64,000 nucleotides of DNA from Tetrahymena thermophila SB210 (Eukaryota > Ciliophora > Oligohymenophorea > Hymenostomatida > Tetrahymenidae). The position numbers were made by a program, and so were the translations under genes. The notes beneath the pieces were generated by a model that searched no databases, was not told the origin of the DNA, and saw only the letters and a program-made list of their open reading frames with translations. Within the stretch, counting starts at the first letter, position 1; the number at the start of each line of letters is the position of its first letter. Positions 40,801 through 53,700 of this stretch are shown piece by piece. Where the stretch lies: assembly GCF_000189635.1 (NCBI RefSeq), contig NW_002476368.1, positions 558,001 to 622,000 of the forward strand, in the 5' to 3' direction.

Positions 40801-43800
40801 AGTATAATAGCTGCATTTACATTTATAAGAGAAATACCATTATCTCTATTAATCTTATTTCCAGTAAATTATGAATTTGCAACACTAAATTGAACTTATT
40901 AAAGTCTAATAAATATTTACTCAACTTAAAGGACACTTGAAGATTCAATAAATGTGATATCTTAATTATTAAGCATATTTACGTTAATAAATTTTTAGAC
41001 ACTAACAGCTGAAATTGAAAAAATAACAGAGAAATTCTATAAACTTGGTAAAATAGGATTGATCATCATCATATTTTAAATCAATATGGTTTCTACTGTT
41101 AATTCAAAAACATCATTTATTTTTATTATAGATGATTATACTTAGCTCTTGATAATTGTTAGATTTTTTATTACTATTTATTAAGATTGATTAATTTTAA
41201 TTAATGAATTAGTGTTACTGATGATTGTAATATTTTTTATAAAAAGCTATTCTATATATATATATTTACAATTAATAAAAGAGAAAAAAGGTTCCTCGGA
41301 ACTTTTTATATTTAGTGTAATGTTCTGTATTTCTAATACCTTTATTACTAGAGTATATAAATTTTAAAATAAGATTTAGTTATTAAATAAGCTTTAGTTT
41401 TAAATTTTTACATTCTATAAATAAACTTATTGTATGTTTTGATTAAAAGATATTGTTGAATTAGGGCTCTTAATAATAAAATTAAAATTTTTCATATACA
41501 AATTGTTTTTAGAATAGTTTTCTAGTTCTTTATTTGGTAATATAAAGTCTTGCATTAAACCTAAAACGCTACTATCACTATAGGGGGAAATTATGATATC
41601 ACTTTCCTAAGTTATATTTATATTTAGATCTGATAAATCTTGCTTTTTTAGATAATAATTGATTTATCTTTGTTTAAATTAAGTTACGCTTGGAACTATT
41701 CCTAGAAGCGAGGGCTTTTATGTATAATCAGATCTCATTAATTTAACTTATTAGGTCATTTACAAATAATTTAATCCAATAATATCTAATCCACAAATTT
41801 AGTTTGTTTGATCCAATTAACTATAAAGATATATATTTAAATTATAGGATTAATCAATTATTTGATACTAAGAAGTTCCAACAACTCTTAAAATATTTTT
41901 GGTTTCATCTAATTTCACCATCATTATATTAAGAGAATCAACTATTACTTGATCTATCAAAGTTTATTTTTAACCTTTTTAATCAACTTGAATCAATTCA
42001 AATTTACCCTAGGATAATACAAGATAAAACTGATCTTAAAACACTTGCACTGTTTAAATTGAGTCATACATACCCTATCTTCTGATAGAACCTATATACT
42101 TAAGAGTTTTCCTATTGAAAATATTTAACTATGAAGTAGAGTAAAAGATAATTTGAGTGCTAGATAGAGTAATTGTATTTAATTAATTATTTGGGAAAGA
42201 CAAAATTGTGTATTAATAATTCGTGATTTATTTAATATCAAAGCATACTATTTTTTTTTCTTGCTAAAAGCTTAAATACATCCTTTAATATAAGTCATCT
42301 ATTAAAAAAACTGTTAATTTATTTCCTTGTACTGAGGCATATGAGCTGTAATCTAAAACAAGATACTAGTTTAAATTTGATTTTTATATTTACAAAACTT
42401 AAGCAGAAGTTGTTGCAATCCATAAATAATTAACTGTTTCAGATATATAGCGTATTAATTTTTAGATTTAGTTTGAAAAAGGTTGTATTGTTTAATAGTT
42501 TTGTTTTGCTGTATTTAGAAAGATTATAGTACCATCATTTAAACCAATAACTAACAAATTTAGAGATTATACTGAATAACTAGAGAGAATAATTTAGTTA
42601 TAAAGAAGAGGAATTTATTATATAATTTATTATTGAAAAAAATCATATTAAATAATTTATTATGTTAGTGAATAAAAAACTCCTGTGCAAAGAAAATAGC
42701 TAAACTATAAGTCATTTAAATTATAACTTTGATAACTAACAACAGAGTCTATAAGATTATCAATACTTAAATCAACTTATAAAATGTAATAATTGGTTGT
42801 TAACATCAATAAAATTTAATCAGAAGACAGTAAACTTATATCTTTAATCAGTTAATTATCTTAAAGGTAATAAAAGAAAGATGATTTAAAGTTTGAATAT
42901 TAATACAAAACATTTTATTAACCTAGCATTATAAAAATATCTTAATCAGGAGAACCATATAGTTATACTTAGCTTCTAATAAAAATATTATTTTGTGTGA
43001 TAGAATAAACTATTTATTTTTCAGTAAAACTTCCATAATTAACAGAAAACACACTAGTTTAATTAAAAATAAATAACTCATTTTTTTATTTAATTAGCTA
43101 CATAGCTAAAGGAATGGTACCATCATATAAAAATTCTTTAATTATCATAAGGTTTACTATTTCATACGCACCAGAATAGTCCAAAGAATAAATATTACCA
43201 TTTTAATCAAGATATGTGAGAATGCTAGCATAATTATCATAAAACATATCAATCACTAAACTAGGATTATTATAACTGTATGGATTAGTAAAAATTTGAA
43301 TTTGTTCAAGATTTAAAAGACTATACACAAATATTTATCCATTCTTTATTGTATCACCAAATACAACTATATGATTAAAATCCTAAATAAATAATATTTT
43401 TTAAATATTCCCTCCTAAAAAATTGTAGCTATCCAAATAGCTAAAATCTTATACACTAAATACATCTATATCTATTCATTAATAAAATTTTATTTAATAA
43501 AACTTTTAATTTTTATTAAAAATTATAATAATAAAATATTTTATATATTTATTTTAATTAATTAAGATATGTAATATATTTATTTTATAAAATGATTAAA
43601 TAAATAAAAGAAAACTTACTATTAGAAGTGACCAGTAATGTGTAATTGCTACAGATTTGAATCTAATTAATAGCCTAACCAATCGGCAAGATTGCATTAA
43701 TTAATGTCCCATATATACTAAATATTTCTACTTTATATGTGCTGAAAATATAAATATAGTTCAAGTTGCTATCGTATTATAATTAATAGTTATTTTTTAT

Positions 43801-46800
43801 GTGTATAGGCTAAATTTGCTAAGTCACAGTAAATGTAAAATAATCAATAACAAATATTTAAGAGTTTTAGAATTAAAAAATAACTTTAGTAGATGTAGCA
43901 AAGAATATATTCTTTACAAATGAATTAGTTGGATACTGTAATGTTCTATTTACTGTAAGATTTAGGTTGAATTTTGTTATTTAATCTGCTGCTATAATAA
44001 TAGATGGGTTATATTTATCTTCTGATATTGTAAATTAACTAAAAGGTTAAGTTGATAATACTTGATATGTGCTGTTTGTATCATAATTTTTAGTAAATAA
44101 AATATTTTGCTTTGTTGCTACAATTTGATTAAATTATTTAGTTGGTTAAAATTATTTAATAGGATTTGATGTATTATCTATTTAAATTGTTTCTATGTAC
44201 TCTCTTGTATGGATGTTAAATACAAAAATGTTATTTGTTATAATGAAGTATTTAGACATTGTATAACTGTGTTATAAATTAATTATAGTTATTCCTTGTA
44301 GTTATTCTGTATGGCTTATATTAAAAGCTAATTTATATTACTAAATTTTAAAGTTACCTACATTAATTGTTCCTTAGTAGTTTTTTCCATAGAGGATCTT
44401 CATATTTTGACTAACAGTAAATTTAATACCTGTTTTTCCCAATATATTTTACTATTATTCTAAAAGTATGCGATTTCGTTTAGGATCATAACTATTTGTT
44501 GTTAAAGTAGACATAGATCCTTTATTAGAAAGTACCTTCAAATCGTAAATTGAATTATTATATGAATCATAGTATTTGGTTGGTGGTATAAATTAAGATG
44601 CGTAAGTGTATTCAGAAATAAGAGTAATTTATTAAAAATTTCTCTACACTGAATATAGAGAAAATGGATAAGTAGAAATAGTTTTATTGTTCTTTCCAAT
44701 CATGAAATATAGAGGATCATTAGGATCACTATTAATAAACTAAATATCTTGAATTGTTGAGAGCGGTATACCTTTGATTGTTTGATAAGGAACAAAATTT
44801 TATCCCATTAAAACAAATTATTGATCAGCTGTAAACAAACTAATTTCGAAGCTGGTAGGTATTTTTAATGTATTTTAGGATATGTCTCTTATCTTAAAAA
44901 ATAAAAGTTTACTAGAGAGTAAGTATGATGATATTTTATTTAACTAATTTATTGCTAACTAGTACAAATCTATTGAATTGTTTCTCTAAACAATTAAGTA
45001 TTTTGCTTGTTAGAAAGTAATGTTTTAAATATCATTTATTGGTCCATTAAAGTTGAGATATATTTAATTTTTATAATTTTAAATAAAATAAGTAAAGTTT
45101 GAATCAATTAAAATAGCTAAGCTATTATTATTAACAGAATACTTCATTTTAAGATTTTACTACTACCATTAATATTTTATATTCAAGCTTATAACGTCGA
45201 TAAGGAATATTGTTTTGTTAAATACAGCTATAATATCGCTAGGATTTGTAACATTAAATTGAATCAGCTCAATACAGGGATCTTAAGAAAGTTAAACACT
45301 GTATAAATACTAATCTTAAAACACATTTGATATATCCCAAGCAATAAGTTATCCATCTTTAGAGCATCCTACAAGCATCATAATATTTTCAAGAGGCAGC
45401 AAATTTATAATTCTTCTATAAGTTTTTTGCTTTAATTAAAAGTTGCTAACAGTATAATTAGTTTTTTCTTGTAAATTAGGAAGCATTAAATTATTCTATT
45501 AGATTAAAAATGATTAAACATCTTAGTTAGCTACAAATAGTCTTTTTGCATAAATTAAATTATTATTTTAGTCACGAGATTCATCTAAAGTAAATAAAAA
45601 TTGTGGTTTGCTAATTAAAAGCTAAATAGGTTGACTATTAATTTAGAAATTTAAAGTAGAATCCTAGTTAAAAGTTATGTTATATGAAGTAAGAGTTGAA
45701 TCATTTTTTAACAAGAAAATTGTGGTTAAATAATTTTAAGCTTAATAAATTTATTGCGTAATAAAATCGACTACTTAAAGCTGCTAGGAAGAAAAGTCAA
45801 TTTGATTTAAAAATTGGAGCTAATTATTAAAAACTTGAATAGAAGAGGAAAATTAGATTATTAGGTAATCTTAATTATTAAATGTACAAATTTGAGATTT
45901 AAGAGGAATTAAAGTGGTTTATTTGACGGTACAAGACTATTTACTTATTAAAACTAAATTATTCGTTTAGTAAAGTAAAATTAAGATATTTTAAGAAAAA
46001 ATACCTCTTGAGAGAGAAATTATTTATTAAATTTGAATATTTTAACAATTAAAGTAAGCAGTTTATGATATTTAATAAGTATTTGTCTAATTAATTTAAA
46101 TTACTCTCATAACAATACCATCATTTATGAATAAAAAACCTTGAATAAATTGTATATTATCAAGTTTTTTAAATGCTATTTCTATTTGTTATAAATTTAG
46201 AACAGGAGCTAGCTCCTTAATTTCCAATAAAGAACCAAAAATTATTTTATATTAATCAGAATCTATTATTTAATAACTTAAAAAGTTATTTATCTGTACT
46301 AACTATACTTAGTAGAGTTAAATGTTATCATATGAAATTAATGATAAGTATTTCTTTGTACTACTAATAATATCTAGTGAATAAATAATATAATCTTAAG
46401 AAAGGTAAAGCACATTGTTTCCAAAAAATTATATTTAAATTATATTTTATGGAAATTCTACAGTTTATTAATACTCTCCATTTTCTCTTTTTATTTGGAT
46501 AAAGTAATTCGAGTGTTGAATAAGTATAAATTCTTCTTCCTAATAATTGTAAGCCATAATATTTTTCACTACATCTCCTCTATTTACATTTGAGTTCATA
46601 GAAAAAGATAGACTGCATGGCTATAACTACTAGCAAGTATTCTAAATTTTATTGCTATAATAATTTGTATCACAAATAGCTACACATTCTTTCAAATTAT
46701 TGTAGTCATGAACTTATAAAAAGAGACCATTTTAGCATTAAGTGTATACGCAATTAAAACTTTATGGATCTAACACATAACCTTCTAAGCATTAGTTACA

Positions 46801-46911
46801 ATTTTGGGTTTGTAAATCACAACTATTACAGCCATCTGCACTGCATGTAGCTCTTATTATTACTAATTAAATGCTATAAAAAGCAATTGATATCATGATT
46901 AAAGCAAACAT
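37847..46911 (-). CDS. Paralogue D: giant propeller/beta-helix multi-TM surface protein
   Basis: Minus-strand exons are 46911-43620, 43471-38204 and 38151-37847. The introns are 148 and 52 nt, both phase 1, and the sum of 8865 nt gives 2954 aa, the shortest of the four. It starts MFALIMISIAFY, a signal peptide, followed by the Cys-rich module (CSADGCNSC, CNQCLEGY, CDTNYYSNKIQNTC). Strand-rich repeats surround intron 1. Beta-helix rungs are NENGGALS, AYANGGAIF and ALIGGGVRIYN. The second Cys module has KEGYWRS and GMVGPLCVSCDSFGEVW. The membrane domain has KFQYGYFYSEYNKKFYYWEF. The tail is short, about 160 residues. In the first intracellular part it keeps YLRKLDLLPVSKS, which matches YLR..(L/I)LPIS in A-C. 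It is separated from A-C by the ABC transporter and tRNA, so the array is interrupted. Confidence 0.85.
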
Positions 46912-48159
46912 ATTTAGTTATTTGGTCTTAGTAATAAGTTTTACGAAATATTAGAATTTTTACAAGTTAATTGATTATGCTTACTTACTTTATTTATCAA
47001 AAAAATAATAATTTAATTTTCAAGCATTTAGATAAAGTAAGTAAGCCTTTTATAACATGTTAAAAATAATGATATTTATTAATACATAATGAATTGGTAA
47101 GCATATTTACTAAACCACTAAAATTTTTAATAATAAATGACTCTCATATTTATTAAAGCAGTATTACATTAGTCTCATTTTATTAAAAATATATATTTTA
47201 TAGAATTGAATAATATATGATTACATTTAACATGATGGTGATAATGAATTTTGTATTAAAAAATAACTCAAAACAATATAAGTAAATAAAATATTTATTT
47301 TCAAAATTTGTTTTATATTTTCTTTTATATTTAAATAAACCTCTTAAGATTTAAGATAAAATATATTTTTCTGAAAATCCTCCAGTTTGATGCATGAAAA
47401 ATCTAGATATATTATTTTGAAATTCAACTACAAATTATTCTGTTAAAAAAGTAATAAACAAATTTGATTTCTTATTAATTCTTCAAAATTTTATCTACTA
47501 AAATATTTAGAAAGATGGGTTACCATTATTAAAAATATTAAAATAATAAATTATAAAAACAATCCAGTTATAATAAAAGTTAATTTGGTTTAGAAATAAA
47601 TTTAAACAATTGAGACATTTACTAATAATTTAATATTAAAGAATAATTATAATAATTTTTTAAAAACTATCTTATATTAATTGCTTAAGTCCTTATCTAA
47701 ATGACTTAAAAAACTTAATTAGAATTACAAATTAATTTTATTTTTTTTGAAATATGTTCATTAATAACTCTTTATTTCTTCATCTTTTTTTTCAATTTTA
47801 AATGATTATCATTTAAATAGTCAAAACTTTTAAACAAAAAATAAACATTATTTTGTAATTTATATTTATATAAAAAAGTTCAATTTACTGAATTAATATT
47901 TAAATTTTACTATTTTTAGATAAAATTTTATTAATGTGATAATATAAAGTGGTTCATTGGTATATATAATGTTTAAAAAAGCTTTTTACTAAAAATATTT
48001 TTGATAACTGAAATTTAAAAAAAAAAATATTTTAAAGTGAACTAAAGAAGATATACTAAATTACTAAAAATAAATACTACATCACTAAATTACTTTAAAA
48101 CAATTAAAATGGTAAGTATAATTGAAATATTTAGCTTTTTAAATACAAAAATTTGTTTA
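46912..48159. other. Intergenic region upstream of paralogue D
   Basis: 1.25 kb of AT-rich DNA between the 3' end of the TPR gene and the start of paralogue D, both on the minus strand. It contains the inverted repeat at 46979-47046. No coding sequence was recognised. Confidence 0.6.
46979..47046. repeat. Inverted repeat just upstream of paralogue D
   Basis: The 15-base arm GCTTACTTACTTTAT at 46979-46993 is matched exactly by its reverse complement at 47032-47046, with a 38-nt AT-rich spacer. It sits about 70 nt upstream of the start codon of paralogue D. It could be a protein-binding palindrome or a hairpin in the leader; neither is proven. Confidence 0.7.
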
Positions 48160-49233
48160 TCACCACCACTCAGTTAACTTTTTTTAGAATTTTGATGGGT
48201 CAATTTCTTTAGCTTTTTGAAGATGGTATTCAGCTAACTCAATATTAGGTTATTCTCCTTTTTTTAAACATGAAGCATACTAAACATGAGCTTCAACATG
48301 GTTTGGATTATTTTTTAAGCAAACTCTGTAAAATTTTTTTGCTTCTTCACTATTTTTTGAAATATGTTACAAAATTTACCCTACTCTGAAATTCATGCTA
48401 GAAATCATATCCTATACTTCATCTTCTTACATAAACTAGTTTTCACACTTTTTAGTAGCTATATTTTCAGCTGCTTCTCTCATAATCTTGATTCCTTTTT
48501 ATTGATCATAATGAAAAATTGCTTCACCATAAGCCCATTGACTTGCAAAATCGTTTGGGTTCATTTCTAAGCTTTTTTAAAAATGATCTTAAGCTATATC
48601 AAATTTTTGTTATTCTGCATATAACAAAGCTATAAATTAATGACAGTAAGAAGGTAGATAATTTAGCTCTATTGATTTCATGTATGTTTCTAGTGCTTTA
48701 TCATTTTAATTTAGCATCTTATATAAACTTGCTAAACCAACTAATCCTTCTTTACCCATTTCAGTGTAGTCTATTTCAATTCCTTTTTCTAAGTATTTTA
48801 CTCCTTCTTCTAGTTCCTCAAGTTAGACAAATAATGTTCCTAACTTACAATTTAATCTAGCTGAATTAGGGTATACTTTTAATGCTTCAATGTATATGTT
48901 TATAGCTTCTTCTACTCTTTCTATTTCTAAATACTATTAAGAGAGTACTACAATTTATTCTATTACATCTTGATTGCTTTTTAGCTCCTATAGAAGTTAC
49001 ACACTTATTTTATTTAATTCTTCAAAGCTAATTTATGCATTAGAAAATTTAAATGCTGTAACATAAGTTAATTACTTAGGAAAAGCTTTAGAATAATTAT
49101 ACTTAAATGTATGATAACTTTATCTTAAACTTTAAACTTAAAGCTGTATGCTAAATGGCTTAAAGTTTTATAAAATTTATTTATTTAAAACTTATTTTTA
49201 GTATTAACCTAATAGCTTTGTAAGCTTATGCAT
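48160..49233 (-). CDS. TPR-repeat protein, probably mitochondrial
   Basis: Intronless 1074-nt frame encoding 357 aa, MHKLTKLLG to KKLTEWW, then TGA. The first 70 or so residues contain K, R and H but no D or E, as expected of a mitochondrial presequence. From about residue 95 the sequence is a chain of alpha-helical tetratricopeptide-type repeats. Examples are AINIYIEALKVYPNSARL, ALETYMKSIELNYLPS, AQDHFKKSLEMNPNDFAS and AEYHLQKAKEIDPSKF at the end. TPRs are protein-binding scaffolds; the partner is unknown. The start was chosen because it is the first ATG of the open frame and gives the basic leader. The targeting call is inference from composition. Confidence 0.88.
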
Positions 49234-50754
49234 TTCTATATATTTATTGATTTAATTAATAAAAAATATCTTTATTTACTAATTATTTTTTTTTCTTAGA
49301 ATGTTCTTTTTAACATTTGATTTAAAATTAAAGTAGAAATTATTTACTTCAAATAATAAAGAATTGTTATATTTTAATACACTAATAAATATATGTGGAT
49401 AAATACTTTTTAGAATAAGAAAAACCATATAATTAGTAATCAAATTTATTTAAGAAAGTGTGTTAATAAATTTTTAATTTCCTAAAAAATTTTTAGTTTC
49501 TACTTAAGTATTTAAAAAAAATTAAAGCTTCAAAATATTATATCAAAACATTTACATCATAAGTATTTTTATCAAATAAAATTCTATATAATGTAGATTA
49601 AAATATGTTTTTAATCAATTTTATTTTTATAAATTAATAAATAAATATACAACAAAATTAGCTAATTTCATAATCAAAACTATAGTTTTTGATTACTTTT
49701 AAATATTTTAAATTTTATAAAAACAATAGCTTTTAAATCATTTTTATTTATTAAAATTTAGTATATTTAACTTCAATCTAAGCCAATAAAATATGTAGAA
49801 TTAATCAGGTTTTAAGAATCAAAACAATATTTTAATAATTATGCAAAGAGAATTTATTTGAGTGTATAAATTTTTCAGCTAAGTAACAATAAAATACCAA
49901 AATAAAAATACTATTATTTTTTTATATGTTTAAATTTAGGGTTTTTTATTATAAAAAAGCTGGATTTTTTCTGATAAAATATTAAAGTATGAAGAAATAT
50001 TACAAATTTGGTTATAAAGTATATAATTAGTTATATCTCAATTATTGAATTCATAAGTAATAATTTGTGTTTTTAAATAATATTTAATGTTAGCATATCA
50101 AAATTTATTTTTAGTGGCTGTCTTTTTACATTTACACTTTAAAAAAATAGAACCATTAAATATTTAATTCAAGATTAAGATAAATTGCTAGTAAAGTTAC
50201 AATCTCCTTCTTCTTTAATATTTCTTTTTTTTTTCACTTATTTTAAGTATATATTGAAAAATAATACTTTTATTTATCAATTCAAACAAATTTATATCCC
50301 TTATTCCTTAACAATAAATGGTTAATTCTAAGTCTTAAATATGCTAGTTATATTCATTCATTTTGAAATGAGTCAATAGATTTGATTTATGATATTGACC
50401 AGAGATACTTAGATGTTAATGCCAAAATTTATTACTTAACTAAAAAAGGGATTTTGCTTTGTTTAATATTCAATATATTAATCAATTTACTTAAATAAAT
50501 TCATTATTTTATATAAGAATAAACAAAATAACACATCACTAAATTGCTTTCAATACCTAAAAGTTGGTTGATTAACTTTCAATTTAGCTATTTAAAATAT
50601 AAAAATAAAGTAGAATCAACATAACTTGTTTAAATTAGGAATAATTTAGTTAGTATCAGCAAAAAAGAATGAGCAGGATCATTAAAGAGCCCGAATTTTT
50701 TTAGTCAGGTATATTTTTAGAATTTTTTCAGCTTTTATCATCAAAGTTAATATA
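49234..50754. other. Intergenic and probable 5' exon region of the RhoGEF gene
   Basis: Mostly AT-rich spacer between divergent genes. Two stretches look coding on the plus strand. About 50367-50450 reads ESIDLIYDIDQRYLDVNAKI. About 50650-50754 reads SAKKNEQDHQRARIFLVRY and runs in frame into the RhoGEF ORF; that frame is open from 50572. The second lacks its own ATG, so the RhoGEF gene probably has one or more upstream exons that I could not join. Confidence 0.45.
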
Positions 50755-53700
50755 ATGTATTATAGACAATAACTTTTCAAAAAATGGTTTTTTGTTTAAT
50801 GCAAGGAAATAATAAGTTTGGTTTTCAAAGATAGGAAGAAATTTAAGTGTAAATACCTTTTTGTAATTAAAATAGATAGTAACAGAAGCTCAGTCATTAC
50901 AAACTAAAGAGTATCTAATCTTAATGATTTATTAATACGTGCAAGAATCATATCTTTCAATTCCAACAATCGTTTAAGCAATATGAGTTAAATTTCTTAG
51001 TTAGATTTTGAGCAGTACTATTAAAATATAGACTTAAATTTGATAGTAAAGATTTAATCTTATGGCAAAATGATTTTACAGCGCAAGAAATATATCAAAA
51101 TGCTATAAAAAGCCAAGTACAGATTATAGGTAATTAGAGAACTAGTCTGTACAGAAGAAAATTATGTCTAAAAACTACAACAATTGAGAGATGTTGTATA
51201 TATACCTTTATTAAATCAAAGCAAGCCTATAGATCAGAGGAAAGATATTAAAGAGAACTAAATGCTTTAACAATAAACGTTTTAACTACTTTAAGATGTT
51301 CAAATAAAGTAAGCTGATGTAGAAAATATTTTTGCAAATTTATAAGCGATAATAGAGCTAAATTCTAAGTTTGCAGAAGAAATGAAACGCAGAAAAGAAA
51401 ACCTACAATATAATGGAGTATTCACTGATGTGTGCGTTTAGTACGCTCCTTAATTAAAAATATATGTTACCTATTTAAACAATTATGAAAATGCAACAAA
51501 AATATTAAATAATTTGAAATTGAATAATCTCAATTTCAAGAAATTTTGTAATTATTTGGAGAATTATGATTTAAATGGCTATGATTTATAGGATTTTCTG
51601 ATTAAACCTGTTTAGCGTTTACCAAAATATCTATTATTACTAAAGGATTTGTTTAAAAACACTTTACCATCTCATTAGGATTATATCCATGTGTAGACAG
51701 CAATAAATGAATTTAATGAGGTATGCTCTCACAACAATGAACAAATGGACAAATTTATTAGAGATAACAAGCTCATTGAGTTGCATCGTAAATTTTGTCT
51801 TCCTTTTTAATAATCAAACGAATAAAATAATTCCAATAACTCTTCTCTAAACTTGAGCTCAATAAAAAACACCCCTAAGAATTCTTAACCAAATTTATTA
51901 GAAAGAAGTAAAAAAAGTATTTTTTTATAGCCTTTAAAGTAACCAATTTAAAATGCTAATGCAAATGGTGAGCTATAATTAATTTAAGCAGGAGTTAACA
52001 GAGAATTTCTATGGGAAGAAAACCTTTTTTTAGTTTAAGGTGATACTCAAAGGCAAGTTATTGTATATTTTTTGAATGACATTATTTTAGTTTCTGTAAA
52101 GGATAACTAGGAAAGAGAATACTTAATTAAATATTTGCCCTTGAATGAACAAAGCTCCTATAAGAATATGCCAGACTAAAAATATTTAAGTAATCTTTTT
52201 AGGATAATTGGAAAGAGCGATTCACTCACTTTTGTATGTGAAAACGATGAATTAAAAACATAGCTAATTAATAAGATTAATTATCAAATAATTAGACCCT
52301 TGAGACTCAAGGCCAAACAAAAGATAAAGGAAAGAATTCCAGAATAAATTAGTCAAAGCAAACAAAATTCAACAAGTGAAGATCAAAAGAATTCAGTATC
52401 ATAGATATCTTCTGAAGGATAAAAGGTAGAAGATGATTAATCAAAAGTAAATCAAGATTAAGATAGTAATAATAGAAGCTATTCTGATAAAAGCCCAGTT
52501 AAATTAGATATTTGTGATGACTATTAATTTCCTATTGTAGTTACCGTTTTAGGTACAGAAGAAAGAAATTCTTCAAATTAAATGAAAGAAACTTACACAG
52601 TTTATATAGCCTAAATATAGATAGGAGAATCAATAAAATAAAAAATCTTTGTTAGGTATTCAGAAATGATTGAACTCAAGAAATTTATAGAAAAATATAT
52701 TAAGGAAATAACAGATTTAGAAAAGCTTCCAAAAGTTTTTATTTTCCATCATAAAACAAAAATTATTGAAAAAAGAAAAATCTTAATTGAAAATTTTCTT
52801 CAAAAAATATTATCAAGCTAATGTTTAAAAAACCATATTTTCTGTTCCTATATTTTATCTTAATTAGGGCTTCCTAATAACTTTTACTAGTTACCTTTAA
52901 ATATTGGTGAATCCAACTTTGATTTTTTAAATGACATGGATAAAGAAGAAAATGCCACTAAATTAGTTATCTAAAGTAGATCATAATCAAAGTAAAATAA
53001 ATAATATTTATTAATAAAATATTTTTATTTTATAACAATGCAAAGATTTATTTATTTTCATTTTCAAATAAATTATTTACCTATTTTCTATTTAACTTAA
53101 GTAATAATGAAGATGACTCATAGAATGAAGAGGATTCATTTAATTATGAGAACGGAAATGAAGAGGAAAATGACATGAACCGTAGTAACAAAAATCAGTA
53201 AAGATAAATTTCAGTAGGAGCTAGCAGTTTTTATTAACCAAAGAATTATTTAGCTATGAAATAAAAGCTTTAAAGTAGTAGTGATTAGAACCAAATAGGT
53301 TAATTAAATGGGTAAGAAGATGGAGACTCAAATAACTTATCTAAGATGAATGAATCTTAAGATGTTTCTATGTCTTAAGTAAAGTAATTTAATTCTTCAG
53401 GAATAAGACAAGCCCACTCAGTAAATTCAAGCAGTATCTATATCAATGATAGTACTAATAGTAGTATATAATATGCAGATAAGTAATAAAACACTTCTTT
53501 CAGTTAAGTTAATTCCAGCTAAATACTAAACAATTCTCTTTTTTATGAAGAGAAAGAAATAGAAATATTCACTCTTGATAAGAAAAGCTACAAAATAAAC
53601 ATCAACAGAAGCACAAAAGCTTTAGATGTATGCGAAATCCTGGCAAAAAAGTTATAATTAATCAGCTTTCTTGACTTTAGATTGTATATCGAAGACGAAA

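Noticed and set aside
411..46911. Mating-type locus (MTA/MTB-like) interpretation
   Set aside because: Those genes come in head-to-head pairs with a different domain layout. Here all copies are co-directional and nearly equivalent, so only a loose analogy as large Cys-rich multi-TM surface proteins remains.
50669..50990. ATG with an open frame starting MSRIIKEPEFF
   Set aside because: This frame is out of register with the DH domain and hits TGA near 50990; the DH frame is already open through this region, so it is a shadow.
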